This document shows, piece by piece, positions 8,508-19,153 of a DNA stretch of 64,000 nt. The position numbers and the translations under genes are program-made. Under the pieces are notes generated by a model. The model had not been told where the DNA came from. It did not search any database and worked only from the letters and a program-made list of their open reading frames with translations. Within the stretch, counting starts at the first letter, position 1. Every line of letters starts with the position of its first letter. Source of the stretch: Sphingomonas sp. A2-49 (GTDB lineage Bacteria > Pseudomonadota > Alphaproteobacteria > Sphingomonadales > Sphingomonadaceae); NCBI RefSeq assembly GCF_025548555.1, contig NZ_JAJLPA010000017.1, positions 1 through 64,000 of the forward strand. Direction: 5' to 3'.

Positions 8508-10016
8508 TCAATCGAGGGCCTTGACGATCTCCTCGACCATCTTCTTGGCGTCGGCGAGCAGCATCATCGTGTTGTCCATATAGAAGACGTCGTTGTCGAC
8601 GCCGGCGTAACCGACGCCGCCCATCGACCGCTTGATGAACAGCACCGTCTTCGCCTTTTCGACATCGAGCACGGGCATGCCGTAGATCGGCGAGGTCTTG
8701 TCGGTCTTGGCGGCGGGATTGGTGACGTCGTTCGCGCCGATGACGAACGCGACATCGGTCTGCGCGAATTCGGAGTTGATGTCCTCCAGCTCGAACACCT
8801 CGTCATAGGGCACGTTGGCCTCGGCGAGCAGGACGTTCATATGGCCGGGCATGCGCCCCGCGACGGGATGGATCGCATATTTGACGCGGACGCCGTGCTC
8901 TTTCAGCTTGTCGCCCATCTCGCGCAGCACGTGCTGCGCCTGCGCCACCGCCATGCCGTAGCCGGGGACGATGACGACCTGTTCCGCCTGGCTCATCAGG
9001 AAGGCGGCGTCCTCTGCCGACCCGCGCTTCCAGGGGCGATCGATCCGGTCGCCGCCGCCGCCGGCGTCCGCCGTCGCGCCGAAGCCGCCGGCGATCACGC
9101 TGATGAAGCTGCGGTTCATCGCCCGGCACATGATGTAGCTGAGGATCGCACCCGACGATCCGACCAGCGCGCCGGTGATAATCATCGCGCTGTTGTGCAG
9201 CGTGAATCCCATCGCCGCCGCCGCCCAGCCCGAATAGCTGTTGAGCATGCTGACGACGACCGGCATGTCCGCGCCGCCGATCGGGATGATGAGCAGGAAG
9301 CCGATCGCGAAGCTGAGGATCGTGATCGTCCAGAAGATCCAGGCGCTCTGGTCCTGCGTGAAATAGGCGATGAGCAACAGGATCGCGGCGAGGACGCCGA
9401 GGTTGATGACATGGCGGCCCGGCAGCATGATCGGCTTACCGCCCATGTTGCCGTTGAGCTTCAGGAAGGCGATGACGCTGCCCGAAAAGGTGATCGCGCC
9501 GATCGCGACGCCCAGCCCCATCTCGATCCGGCTGACCTGCCGGATCGCGGCGAAGGGTTCGCCGATCATCGGGATCACCATGTCGGCGATGCCGAAGGCG
9601 AGCGGATTGAGGAAGGCGGCGCAGGCGACCAGCACCGCGGCGAGCCCGACGAGGCTGTGGAAGGCGGCGACCAGCTGCGGCATGTCGGTCATCGCGATGC
9701 GCCGCGCGGTGGTGAGGCCAATGACCGCGCCGACACCGATCGCGGCGAGGATTTCGAGGACGGTCAGCCAGTCGATCTGACCGCTGATGAACCTCGCTTC
9801 ACCGAGCGGCGAGCGCACATAGGTTTCGTTGAGCAACACCGGCACATGCGTCACCAGCGTCGTGACGACGGCGATCGTCATGCCGATCATGCCGAAGCGG
9901 TTGCCGCGCTGGCTCGATGTCGGCGAGGACAGGCCGCGCAGCGCGAGGATGAAGCACACCCCGGCGACCAGATAGGCGAGCGCAGCGATCGAGCTGCCTG
10001 CGGTTGCGTGTTCCAT
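8508..10016 (-). CDS. pntB: NAD(P) transhydrogenase subunit beta
   Basis: Inner-membrane beta subunit (502 aa) of the proton-translocating transhydrogenase, which uses the proton gradient to reduce NADP+ with NADH. The first ~270 residues are membrane helices. The C-terminal ~200 residues are the NADP-binding domain III, with the characteristic VPGYGMAVAQAQ motif. The second of two adjacent ATGs (10016) is preferred: GGGGAGGA ends 6 bases upstream of it and 3 bases upstream of the ATG at 10019. That Shine-Dalgarno lies in the terminal arm of a palindromic repeat. Last gene of the pnt operon. Confidence 0.97.
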   Translation of the reverse strand: MEHATAGSSIAALAYLVAGVCFILALRGLSSPTSSQRGNRFGMIGMTIAVVTTLVTHVPVLLNETYVRSPLGEARFISGQIDWLTVLEILAAIGVGAVIGLTTARRIAMTDMPQLVAAFHSLVGLAAVLVACAAFLNPLAFGIADMVIPMIGEPFAAIRQVSRIEMGLGVAIGAITFSGSVIAFLKLNGNMGGKPIMLPGRHVINLGVLAAILLLIAYFTQDQSAWIFWTITILSFAIGFLLIIPIGGADMPVVVSMLNSYSGWAAAAMGFTLHNSAMIITGALVGSSGAILSYIMCRAMNRSFISVIAGGFGATADAGGGGDRIDRPWKRGSAEDAAFLMSQAEQVVIVPGYGMAVAQAQHVLREMGDKLKEHGVRVKYAIHPVAGRMPGHMNVLLAEANVPYDEVFELEDINSEFAQTDVAFVIGANDVTNPAAKTDKTSPIYGMPVLDVEKAKTVLFIKRSMGGVGYAGVDNDVFYMDNTMMLLADAKKMVEEIVKALD

Positions 10017-10020
10017 CATT

Positions 10021-10167
10021 TCCTCCCCGGCACGGGGAGGGGGACCGCGTGCCGCAGGCGCGTGGTGGAGGGGCCTCGCCCCCCGCACTGCACACGCCGA
10101 CGGCGCCCCATGCGGCACGCCCCCTCCACCATGCTTCGCATGGTCCCCCTCCCCTTGCAGGGGAGGA
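10021..10167. repeat. Long palindromic intergenic repeat (CCTCCCC family)
   Basis: A ~147-bp imperfect inverted repeat filling the gap between pntAB and pntB. The outer arms begin TCCTCCCC and end GGGGAGGA, each followed or preceded by a GGGGGACC / GGTCCCCC block, then by CCCCTCCACC-type inner arms. Related copies occur at 15843, 21786 and 25934. On the pnt mRNA it would form a long hairpin, and its last bases supply the pntB Shine-Dalgarno. Confidence 0.85.
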
Positions 10168-10170
10168 TCG

Positions 10171-10470
10171 TCACTTTGCGACCGGCGCCGGCCGGTCCTT
10201 CTTCTTGTACATCGCCAGCATCCGGCTGGTGACCGCGAAGCCGCCGAAGATGTTGATGCTGGCGAGCACCACGCCGAGCAGCCCCAGCCATTTCGACGAC
10301 GTGCTGCCCGCGGCCGCGCCGGCGATCAGCGCGCCGACGATGATGACCGACGAAATCGCGTTGGTGACCGCCATCAGCGGCGTGTGCAGCGCCGGCGTGA
10401 CCGACCACACGACGTAATAGCCGACGAAACACGCCATCACGAAGATCGACAGGATCGCAACGAAGTCCAT
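10171..10470 (-). CDS. pntAB: NAD(P) transhydrogenase subunit alpha part 2
   Basis: A 99-aa inner-membrane protein with three hydrophobic helices, including the conserved WSVTPALHTPLMAVTNAISS segment. This is the membrane part of the alpha subunit, which in alphaproteobacteria is encoded separately from the NAD-binding domain. It lies 10 bp after hicB and is followed by the palindromic repeat and pntB. Length and sequence are normal for the family. Confidence 0.97.
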   Translation of the reverse strand: MDFVAILSIFVMACFVGYYVVWSVTPALHTPLMAVTNAISSVIIVGALIAGAAAGSTSSKWLGLLGVVLASINIFGGFAVTSRMLAMYKKKDRPAPVAK

Positions 10471-10480
10471 GGCTTACCCC

Positions 10481-10696
10481 TTATGCCGCCAGCCGTCGCG
10501 GCTGCGGTACCGCGCGCCCCATTTCCTCGGCCGCTTCGAGCCAGCAGAGCACCGCATCATAGGCGTTGTCGAGCGCTTGCTGCGGCGTTTCGCCGTCGGA
10601 GCGGCAGCCGGGCAATTCCGGCACGATCGCGGCGAAGCCCCCGCCGTCGCTGACGCCCAGCGGCACGATATCGACTTCGTAGTCCTGAGGATTCAT
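10481..10696 (-). CDS. hicB: HicB-like antitoxin
   Basis: A 71-aa protein with the HicB partial-RNase-H fold: a YEVDIVPL strand, GGGFAAIVPELPGCRSDGET (the usual hydrophobic-strand / LPGC pattern) and a helix ALDNAYDAVLCWLEAAEE. In this family it binds and neutralises the HicA RNase. It ends soon after the core, so there is no C-terminal ribbon-helix-helix or HTH DNA-binding domain and autoregulation is doubtful. Its ATG overlaps the hicA stop (ATGA), indicating translational coupling in the toxin-first order typical of hicAB. Confidence 0.88.
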   Translation of the reverse strand: MNPQDYEVDIVPLGVSDGGGFAAIVPELPGCRSDGETPQQALDNAYDAVLCWLEAAEEMGRAVPQPRRLAA

Positions 10697-10938
10697 GCCT
10701 GTTGCTCCCGAACCGCGTCGACGAACTTCACCAGTTCGCGGATATAGACGGGTTTGATGGGCCGGTGCGCGGGAATGGTCAGGATTTGCGGCACCGACCG
10801 ATGTTTCACCTTGTAATGTGACCCTTTGCGGGGAGGCGTGCAAGCGATGCCGAACGCACCGCACAGGCGCTCGATATCGTCGATGCGCCAGTCGCGCGGC
10901 CCCTGCCGCATCCGTTCGAGAAGCGCTTCGGCATCCAC
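10693..10938 (-). CDS. hicA: HicA-like mRNA interferase toxin
   Basis: A small (81 aa) basic protein of the HicA family, which cleaves mRNA in ribosome-independent fashion. It shows a dsRBD-like fold with the catalytic signature GSHYK (His41), then a strand HRSVPQILTIP and a C-terminal IKPVYIRELVKFVD helix. Start: a GTG at 10938 lies only 2 bases after the pntAA stop (TAA at 10941-10943), with no other suitable start nearby, so translation probably depends on ribosomes finishing pntAA. Second gene of a hicA-hicB pair inside the pnt operon. Activity is inferred from the conserved His. Confidence 0.88.
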   Translation of the reverse strand: MDAEALLERMRQGPRDWRIDDIERLCGAFGIACTPPRKGSHYKVKHRSVPQILTIPAHRPIKPVYIRELVKFVDAVREQQA

Positions 10939-10940
10939 CG

Positions 10941-12062
10941 TTACGAAAGAAGCCGCGCGTTGACGATCCGGCCGTCTCTGGTCAGCCGCACCGCGTCGCC
11001 GATCTCGTCGTCGAGCACCGGGCGGCCCGCGTCCTTGTCCCAGAAGGTCGACAGGAAGTTGTAGAGATTGCGGCTGAACAGCGCCGAGGCGTCGGCGGGC
11101 AGGCGGCCGGCGACGTTGCGGTGGCCGACGATCCGGACGCCGTGGCGGGTCACCACCTCGCCCGCGACCGCGCCCTCGACATTGCCACCCTGCTCGACCG
11201 CGAGGTCGACGATGACGCTGCCGGGCTTCATCGACGCGACCTGCGCATCGGTGACGAGCCGCGGCGCCGGCCGGCCGGGGATCAGCGCGGTGGTGATGAC
11301 GATATCCTGCCTGGCGATATGCGCCGACACCAGCTCGGCCTGCGCCGCCTTGTAGTCGTCGCTCATCTCGCCGGCATAGCCGCCGGCGCCTTCGCCCTCG
11401 ATGCCCTTCACGCTTTCGACGAAGATCGGCTTGGCGCCGAGCGACTGGATCTGTTCGCGGGTGGCCGAGCGCACGTCGGTCGCGGACACCTGAGCCCCGA
11501 GCCGGCGCGCGGTGGCGATCGCCTGCAACCCGGCGACGCCGACGCCCATCACGAACACCTTGGCCGCGCTGATCGTCCCCGCCGCGGTCATCATCATCGG
11601 AAAGGCGCGGCCATATTCCGACGCGGCATCGAGCACCGCCTTGTAGCCCGCCAGATTGGACTGCGACGACAGTATGTCCATCGACTGCGCGCGGGTGATG
11701 CGCGGCATGAATTCCATCGCCAGCGCCTCGTAGCCCGCGGCGGCATAGCCCTCGACCCGGGCGCGGTCGCCGAACGGGTTGAGCCCCGCGACGATCCATG
11801 CGCCCGGCGCGACGCCGGCGAGGCCGGCGGGATCGGGACCCTGGACGCCCAGCACGATGCCCGCGCCGGCCAGCGTCTCGTCCCGGCTGCCGAGAGTGGC
11901 GCCGGCATCGCGATACGCCTGGTCGGCATAATCGGCGGCGGCACCCGCTCCCGCCTCGACCGCGACCGAGGCCCCGAGCGCGGCGAACTTCTTCGCGGTT
12001 TCCGGCGTCGCGGCGACGCGCCGCTCGCCGTCTGCATGTTCCCTGAGGACGGCGATCTTCAT
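10941..12062 (-). CDS. pntAA: NAD(P) transhydrogenase subunit alpha part 1
   Basis: Cytoplasmic NAD(H)-binding domain I of proton-translocating transhydrogenase (373 aa). It starts MKIAVLREHADGERRVAATP, typical of the alanine dehydrogenase/PNT N-terminal domain, and contains the dinucleotide-binding GVGVAGLQAIATARRLGA around residues 172-189. Normally pntAB follows directly; here a hicAB pair intervenes, beginning 2 bp after the stop. The aa3-oxidase subunit IV gene lies just upstream on the same strand. Confidence 0.97.
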   Translation of the reverse strand: MKIAVLREHADGERRVAATPETAKKFAALGASVAVEAGAGAAADYADQAYRDAGATLGSRDETLAGAGIVLGVQGPDPAGLAGVAPGAWIVAGLNPFGDRARVEGYAAAGYEALAMEFMPRITRAQSMDILSSQSNLAGYKAVLDAASEYGRAFPMMMTAAGTISAAKVFVMGVGVAGLQAIATARRLGAQVSATDVRSATREQIQSLGAKPIFVESVKGIEGEGAGGYAGEMSDDYKAAQAELVSAHIARQDIVITTALIPGRPAPRLVTDAQVASMKPGSVIVDLAVEQGGNVEGAVAGEVVTRHGVRIVGHRNVAGRLPADASALFSRNLYNFLSTFWDKDAGRPVLDDEIGDAVRLTRDGRIVNARLLS

Positions 12063-12073
12063 GGCGGCGGGTT

Positions 12074-12196
12074 TCAGGCGATCAGCCAGATCACCAGCGC
12101 GGCGATCACCGCGCAGGCGATGGCGCCCCAAAACAGCATCTTCGTCACGCTGCCATAGGTCGTTTCGTGCGCTTTCATGTCACCGTTGCCGGCCAT
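12074..12196 (-). CDS. aa3-type cytochrome c oxidase subunit IV
   Basis: A 40-aa membrane peptide: a short polar N-terminus with HETTYGSVTKMLFWG followed by one hydrophobic helix ending ALVIWLIA. This matches the small bacterial aa3 oxidase subunit IV domain, a single-helix accessory of cytochrome oxidase. Such genes often precede pntAA in alphaproteobacteria, and this one is 11 bp upstream of it, so it is probably the first gene of the pnt transcript. Too short for many gene finders. Confidence 0.85.
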   Translation of the reverse strand: MAGNGDMKAHETTYGSVTKMLFWGAIACAVIAALVIWLIA

Positions 12197-12293
12197 CGTC
12201 CTACCCCTGTCTGCCCATGGCGCTCGCGCCCTTGCCATGGGTACCTGCCCGCAAAGCGTCGCCGTCGTCAAGGCAAGCAAAGCCGGACCGCGT

Positions 12294-12310
12294 TTAAGTC
12301 CGCCTTTACC
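12294..12310 (+). promoter_or_regulatory. CtrA-like binding site
   Basis: TTAA-N7-TTTACC at 12294-12310, one base from the CtrA consensus TTAA-N7-TTAAC(C). It is 42 bp before the ATG of the sigma-54 response regulator. A site of the same layout occurs 39 bp before the flagellar sigma-54 activator (29864-29880); 15 of 18 aligned bases agree. Binding is inferred. Confidence 0.5.
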
Positions 12311-12352
12311 GCCGCCGTGTATCTCCCGACCCGAAACGGGACGGGATTGACC

Positions 12353-13777
<1,425 letters not shown>

Positions 13778-13781
13778 GGCG

Positions 13782-14666
13782 TCACCACAGCACGCCCTTC
13801 ACCGGCTTGACCGGGTCTGGCGCGACGTCGCCGATCGACTGGAGCAGGTCGATCTCGATCGTCCGGCACATCGCGGTCAGCGGCACGTCGTGGACGGTAT
13901 TGGCGAACGGATCGACCAGGTCGTCGCCGATCTGCAACACCGCCAGGAACATGAGGCCGGCGAGCGTCGAGCCGAGCGGGGTCGCATAGCCCAGCGTCTC
14001 GACCAGCCCGATCGGCAGCAGGATGCAGAAGATGTGCGTGAACAGCGTCGGGAAGAAGCGGTACTGATTGGGCAGCGGCGTGTTCTTGATCCGCTCCATG
14101 CCGCCCTGCGCATTGGCGATATCGACCATCGTCGCTTCCATCCGCGTCTGCTGGATCGTGTCGATCCAGCCCAGCCGGCGCGCATCGTCGACGCGCCGGC
14201 CGGTGCCGTCGAGCAGCCCGTTGGCGATGTTGCTGCGCGCCAGCGCCGGTTCCGCCTCGCCGCGCGACAGGAACTTCAGCACCTGTTCGTCGACCGGCTG
14301 GCGGCGCAACTGGCAACGCAGCGCGTTGACATAGGCGATCTGGCGCAGGACGATCGTGCGGCGCAGGTCGTGCGCCTCGTCGATCGGCAGGAAATTGCGC
14401 GCCTCGCGGCTGAGGCTGCGCGAGGCGTTTATCATCGCGCCCCACAGCACGCGCCCTTCCCACCAGCGCTGGTAGGCGGAATTGTCGCGAAAGCCGATCA
14501 GCAGCGCGAGCACGGTGCCGAACAGCGTCAGCGGCAGCGACGGCGCCTTGAACGGCAGCGCATAATAGGTGACCGTGACGATGACGTCCCAGACGAACAG
14601 CAGGACGAGCGGTTTCCAGACTTCTGCGACGATGCGGGTCAGGCGGGGCGTGGGTGCAACGATCAT
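13782..14666 (-). CDS. Bestrophin-family membrane protein
   Basis: A 294-aa integral membrane protein. The N-terminal region WKPLVLLFVWDVIVTVTYYA followed by LFGTVLALLIGFRDNSAYQRWWEGR is the signature of bacterial bestrophin-like (UPF0187) proteins, pentameric anion or cation channels. Further hydrophobic segments lie at about 205-250, and the DDLVDPFANTVHDVPLTAM stretch near the C-terminus is also family-typical. It is convergent with the sigma-54 regulator, 4 bp apart. The ion conducted is unknown. Confidence 0.88.
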   Translation of the reverse strand: MIVAPTPRLTRIVAEVWKPLVLLFVWDVIVTVTYYALPFKAPSLPLTLFGTVLALLIGFRDNSAYQRWWEGRVLWGAMINASRSLSREARNFLPIDEAHDLRRTIVLRQIAYVNALRCQLRRQPVDEQVLKFLSRGEAEPALARSNIANGLLDGTGRRVDDARRLGWIDTIQQTRMEATMVDIANAQGGMERIKNTPLPNQYRFFPTLFTHIFCILLPIGLVETLGYATPLGSTLAGLMFLAVLQIGDDLVDPFANTVHDVPLTAMCRTIEIDLLQSIGDVAPDPVKPVKGVLW

Positions 14667-14737
14667 GACGCTATCCGATGGGGTCGAAACGGTCCGAACG
14701 CATCAAAAATCGATATGCTGCAACGCAAAATCACAAT

Positions 14738-15793
14738 TCAGCCACCCACCAGCGCCCGGTCGCGCAGCCCGCGCCAGACCTTGAGCGCCTGGACGGTCGC
14801 CGCGACGTCGTGGACGCGCAGCACCTGTACCCCCGCCTCGGCGCCTTTCAGCGCCAGCGCGAGGCTCCCGCCGAGCCGCGCGTCCACCGGGGCTTCGTTG
14901 TCGAGCGCGCCGATCATGCGCTTGCGGCTGGCGCCGAGCATGATCGGGCAGCCGAGGCCATGGAACAGCGCGATGCCGTTGATGAGCGCGAGATTGTCGG
15001 CCAGCGACTTGCCGAAGCCGATGCCGGGATCGACCAGGATGCGGCTGCGCTCGATGCCGGCCGCGACGACCGCGGCGATCCGCGCCTCCAGCCAGTCGAA
15101 CACCTCGGTCAGCACGTCGCGATAGGCGATGCGACCATGTCCGCCCGCCTTGGGATCGGGCGAGTGCATCAGCACGACCGGACAGCCGGCGCGCGCGACG
15201 ACGTCGAGCGCGCGCTCGTCCCACAGCAGCGCCGACACGTCGTTGACCAGATGCGCGCCGGCGGCGAGCGCCGCCGCCATCACCGCCGCCTTGCGCGTGT
15301 CGATCGACACCGGCGTGCCGCTGCGCGCGAGCCGTTCGACCACCGGCACGACACGCGCGATCTCGTCCCCCTCCCAGACGCTCGCGGCGCCGGGACGGGT
15401 CGATTCGCCGCCGAGGTCGACCAGCGCCGCGCCCGCCGCGGCCATGTCGACGCCCGCCGCAGCGGCGGCGGCGGGATCGTCGCCGTGCCGGCCGCCGTCC
15501 GAGAAGCTGTCGGGCGTGACGTTGAGGATGCCGGCGACGAGCGGCTGGTCGAGCCGCAGGATGCGCTCCCCGAGCCGCAGCGGCGCCCGCGGCGCGGTGA
15601 TCGCGGCGTGGAGTGCCAGCGCGCGCGCGCCGAGCCCGGCGACGTCCGCCACCGGAACCGTGCGGCGCACGCCGTCCTCGATCGCCTCATAGGCGGCGAA
15701 CCACTGCATGCCGCCCGCGATCCGCGCGACCATGTCGTCGGGATGGGTGACGGGCGTGTCGACGAACTGGACGGGGCGAAGGTGGAGCGTCAT
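14738..15793 (-). CDS. folP: Dihydropteroate synthase
   Basis: Cytoplasmic folate-pathway enzyme (351 aa) condensing 6-hydroxymethyl-dihydropterin pyrophosphate with p-aminobenzoate. The TIM barrel starts near residue 88 with AGILNVTPDSFSDGG, followed by DLGGESTRPGA, SIDTRKAAV, HLVNDVSAL, and GASRKRMIG near the end, all DHPS signatures. The ~85-residue N-terminal extension (from LHLRPVQF) makes it longer than the usual ~280 aa; it is a known variant form. Downstream of ccrM on the same strand with an intervening hairpin. Confidence 0.95.
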   Translation of the reverse strand: MTLHLRPVQFVDTPVTHPDDMVARIAGGMQWFAAYEAIEDGVRRTVPVADVAGLGARALALHAAITAPRAPLRLGERILRLDQPLVAGILNVTPDSFSDGGRHGDDPAAAAAAGVDMAAAGAALVDLGGESTRPGAASVWEGDEIARVVPVVERLARSGTPVSIDTRKAAVMAAALAAGAHLVNDVSALLWDERALDVVARAGCPVVLMHSPDPKAGGHGRIAYRDVLTEVFDWLEARIAAVVAAGIERSRILVDPGIGFGKSLADNLALINGIALFHGLGCPIMLGASRKRMIGALDNEAPVDARLGGSLALALKGAEAGVQVLRVHDVAATVQALKVWRGLRDRALVGG

Positions 15794-15842
15794 CGCCGCT
15801 GTGTCCTAGCTTGGCGGCGGCAAGGCAAGCGGCGGTTTCGGT

Positions 15843-15866
15843 TCCTCCCCGGCACGCCGGGGAGGA
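15843..15866. repeat. Short CCTCCCC-family hairpin after ccrM
   Basis: A near-perfect palindrome: an 11-bp arm starting TCCTCCCC, a 2-base loop, and an 11-bp arm ending GGGGAGGA, 7 bp downstream of the ccrM stop. It is the minimal terminal hairpin of the same family as the repeats at 10021 and 21786. It may act as a transcription barrier or mRNA end-protector. Confidence 0.7.
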
Positions 15867-15872
15867 CGTGCC

Positions 15873-17200
<1,328 letters not shown>

Positions 17201-17860
17201 TTAGGCGCCGGGGTGCGGCGCCGCGCCGACCGGCGGCAGATCGGGCGTCGCCGTGATTCGGGCCCAGGCCGCGGCGACCGGCGCGAAGCTGCGGCGGTGG
17301 AGCGGCGTCGGCCCGTGGTCGCGCAGCGCGGCGAGGTGGCGGGGGCAGCCATAGCCCTTGTTCGAATGCCAGAAATAATGCGGATGCGCGGCGGCATGAT
17401 CGAGCATGATCGCGTCGCGCATATGCTTGGCGACGACCGAGGCGGCGGCGATCGACAGGCTGTGGGCGTCACCACCGACGATCGCGGTCGCGGCATAGGA
17501 CCAGCGCGGCAGGCGGTTGCCGTCGACCAGAACGTGACCCGGATCGCAGCCGAGCCTGGCGACGAGCGCGTCGACCGCCAGCGTCATCGCCTTCATCGTC
17601 GCCCAATAGATGTTGAGCGTGTCGATCTCCGCCGGCTCGACGATGCCGAGGCCCCAGACGCCGCGCGCCTGGATCAGGCCGCACAGCCGCGCGCGCTCCG
17701 CCGCGGACAGCTTTTTCGAATCGTCGATGCCGCGCGGCGTCCCCTTCGCCGGCAGCACCACCGCGGCCGCCACCACCGGCCCGGCGAGCGGCCCCCGCCC
17801 CGCCTCGTCGACCCCGGCGACGGGGGGCAGGCAGGTCTTTTCGTGTTTCAGTCCGGGCAT
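17201..17860 (-). CDS. rnhB: Ribonuclease HII
   Basis: Cytoplasmic endonuclease (219 aa) removing RNA from RNA-DNA hybrids and single ribonucleotides. The GVDEAGRGPLAGPVVAAAVVL block near residue 15 carries the first Asp-Glu of the catalytic site; DSKKLS, IAAASVVAKHMRD and NKGYGCPRHLAAL follow in normal order. Start at ATG 17860, inside the last 13 bp of thiD, so the two are probably cotranscribed. Confidence 0.96.
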   Translation of the reverse strand: MPGLKHEKTCLPPVAGVDEAGRGPLAGPVVAAAVVLPAKGTPRGIDDSKKLSAAERARLCGLIQARGVWGLGIVEPAEIDTLNIYWATMKAMTLAVDALVARLGCDPGHVLVDGNRLPRWSYAATAIVGGDAHSLSIAAASVVAKHMRDAIMLDHAAAHPHYFWHSNKGYGCPRHLAALRDHGPTPLHRRSFAPVAAAWARITATPDLPPVGAAPHPGA

Positions 17861-18672
17861 GCCGCCTTCCACGTTGCGAACGGGACGCCGCCCAATGCGT
17901 GCCCCATCGGCCCATGTCCTGCGCCCAGCCCCGGCGCATGCGCAAGCGCCGCCTGGACAAAGGCGATGGCCCGCCCGACCGCGTCGCCCAGCGGCATCCC
18001 TGTCGCCAGCCCCGCCGCGATGCCGCTGGCCAGCGTGCAGCCGGTACCGTGGGTATGGCGCGTGTCGATGCGGGGATGCGTCCATATCGTGCGCACCCCG
18101 TCCCGGTCGATCAGACGGTCGACGACGAACTCATCGGCGGCATGACCGCCCTTCACCAGCAACGTCGTGCCAAATTCTCGGGCGAGCGCAACGGCGGCGG
18201 GGATCACGGAATCCGCGTCCAGCCGCTCGCGACCGCACAGCACCGCAAGTTCGGGAAGATTGGGCGTGACGACCCGACTCATCCGCGCCAGCCGTGCCAT
18301 CGCCGCCACGGTCCTCGAGTCGGCAAGCCGCGCACCGCTGGTCGCGACCATGACGGGGTCGAACACGATCGCATCGCCGTAGAGCCCGTGGGCGAGTTCG
18401 TCGGCCACCACGGAAACCGTCTCCGCGCTGCCGATCATGCCGATCTTTACCGCGTCGATGCCGATATCCTCGGCCACGCAGGCCATCTGTCGCACGACCA
18501 TCTCCGGCGGGACAGGCAGCACCGCTTCGACGCCGCGCGTATTCTGCGCGGTGATCGCGGTGATCGCGGTCATCGGGTGACCGCCGAGCATCGTGACGGT
18601 CTTGACGTCCGCCTGGATGCCGGCGCCGCCGCCGGAATCGGATCCGGCGATGATGAGGATCCGGGGGATCAT
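17848..18672 (-). CDS. thiD: Hydroxymethylpyrimidine/phosphomethylpyrimidine kinase
   Basis: Thiamine-pathway kinase (274 aa) of the ribokinase fold phosphorylating HMP and HMP-P. It shows the N-terminal IAGSDSGGGAGIQADVKT, the TAITAQNTRGV strand, DPVMVATSG, VTPNLPELAVL, and the HTHGTGCTLASGIAA nucleotide/anion-hole motif with catalytic Asp replaced in family-typical fashion by the GTGC context. The ATG at 18672 fits the family N-terminus. It overlaps rnhB by 13 bp. Confidence 0.95.
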   Translation of the reverse strand: MIPRILIIAGSDSGGGAGIQADVKTVTMLGGHPMTAITAITAQNTRGVEAVLPVPPEMVVRQMACVAEDIGIDAVKIGMIGSAETVSVVADELAHGLYGDAIVFDPVMVATSGARLADSRTVAAMARLARMSRVVTPNLPELAVLCGRERLDADSVIPAAVALAREFGTTLLVKGGHAADEFVVDRLIDRDGVRTIWTHPRIDTRHTHGTGCTLASGIAAGLATGMPLGDAVGRAIAFVQAALAHAPGLGAGHGPMGHALGGVPFATWKAACPD

Positions 18673-18854
18673 GCGGGCAGTCTGGCCGTCGTCGGAATGG
18701 GGCGCGTCATGGCGCCGGTCATGGCAGTTCGTCGGCGCGCGGGACAGACGGTTCGTTCGCACGGAGGCGCCAAAAGGAAGAAGGAGCGTCCAGAGCTATT
18801 CTTACGTCGCCCCTGCGCACGACGGGATGACGATGGGCGGAACGGCCACCCTAT

Positions 18855-18883
18855 CCTTCGCGTCTTCGCGCCTTCGCGTGAAC
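18855..18883. repeat. TTCGCG-type dispersed repeat
   Basis: A run of three TTCGCG-centred units (CCTTCGCG, TCTTCGCG, CCTTCGCGTGAA) in the 244-bp gap between thiD and the DUF1272 gene. Related copies lie at 24911-24938 and 24998-25021. The rest of this gap holds no gene I can support. Confidence 0.6.
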
Positions 18884-18916
18884 GCCCTCCGCTTCGTCTC
18901 CGCACCTGTACGTGGA

Positions 18917-19153
18917 TCAGCCCTCTGCATTCCCCCGGAAGCGCCGTTCGGTCCCCGCCGGATGCGCCTTCAGCACGCGGCCGGTGCGCGTCGGCCGGTC
19001 CATCAGCTCGCCGCCGCAATTGGGGCAACGCTCGTCCAGCGCGTCCGCGCATTCCGCGCAGAAGGTGCATTCCAGCGAGCATACGAACGCCCCCGGCGCG
19101 TCCGCCGGCAAGTCGGCGCCGCAGCGCTCGCAGTCGGGCCGCATCTCCAGCAT
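18917..19153 (-). CDS. DUF1272 zinc-ribbon-like small protein
   Basis: A 78-aa Cys-rich protein with CERCG, CSLECTFCAECA and CPNCGG pairs that would bind zinc, followed by the conserved basic tail MDRPTRTGRVLKAHP. This matches DUF1272, a small cytoplasmic family of unknown function. Its ATG overlaps the glmM stop by one base (TGATG), so it is translationally coupled to glmM. Confidence 0.88.
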   Translation of the reverse strand: MLEMRPDCERCGADLPADAPGAFVCSLECTFCAECADALDERCPNCGGELMDRPTRTGRVLKAHPAGTERRFRGNAEG

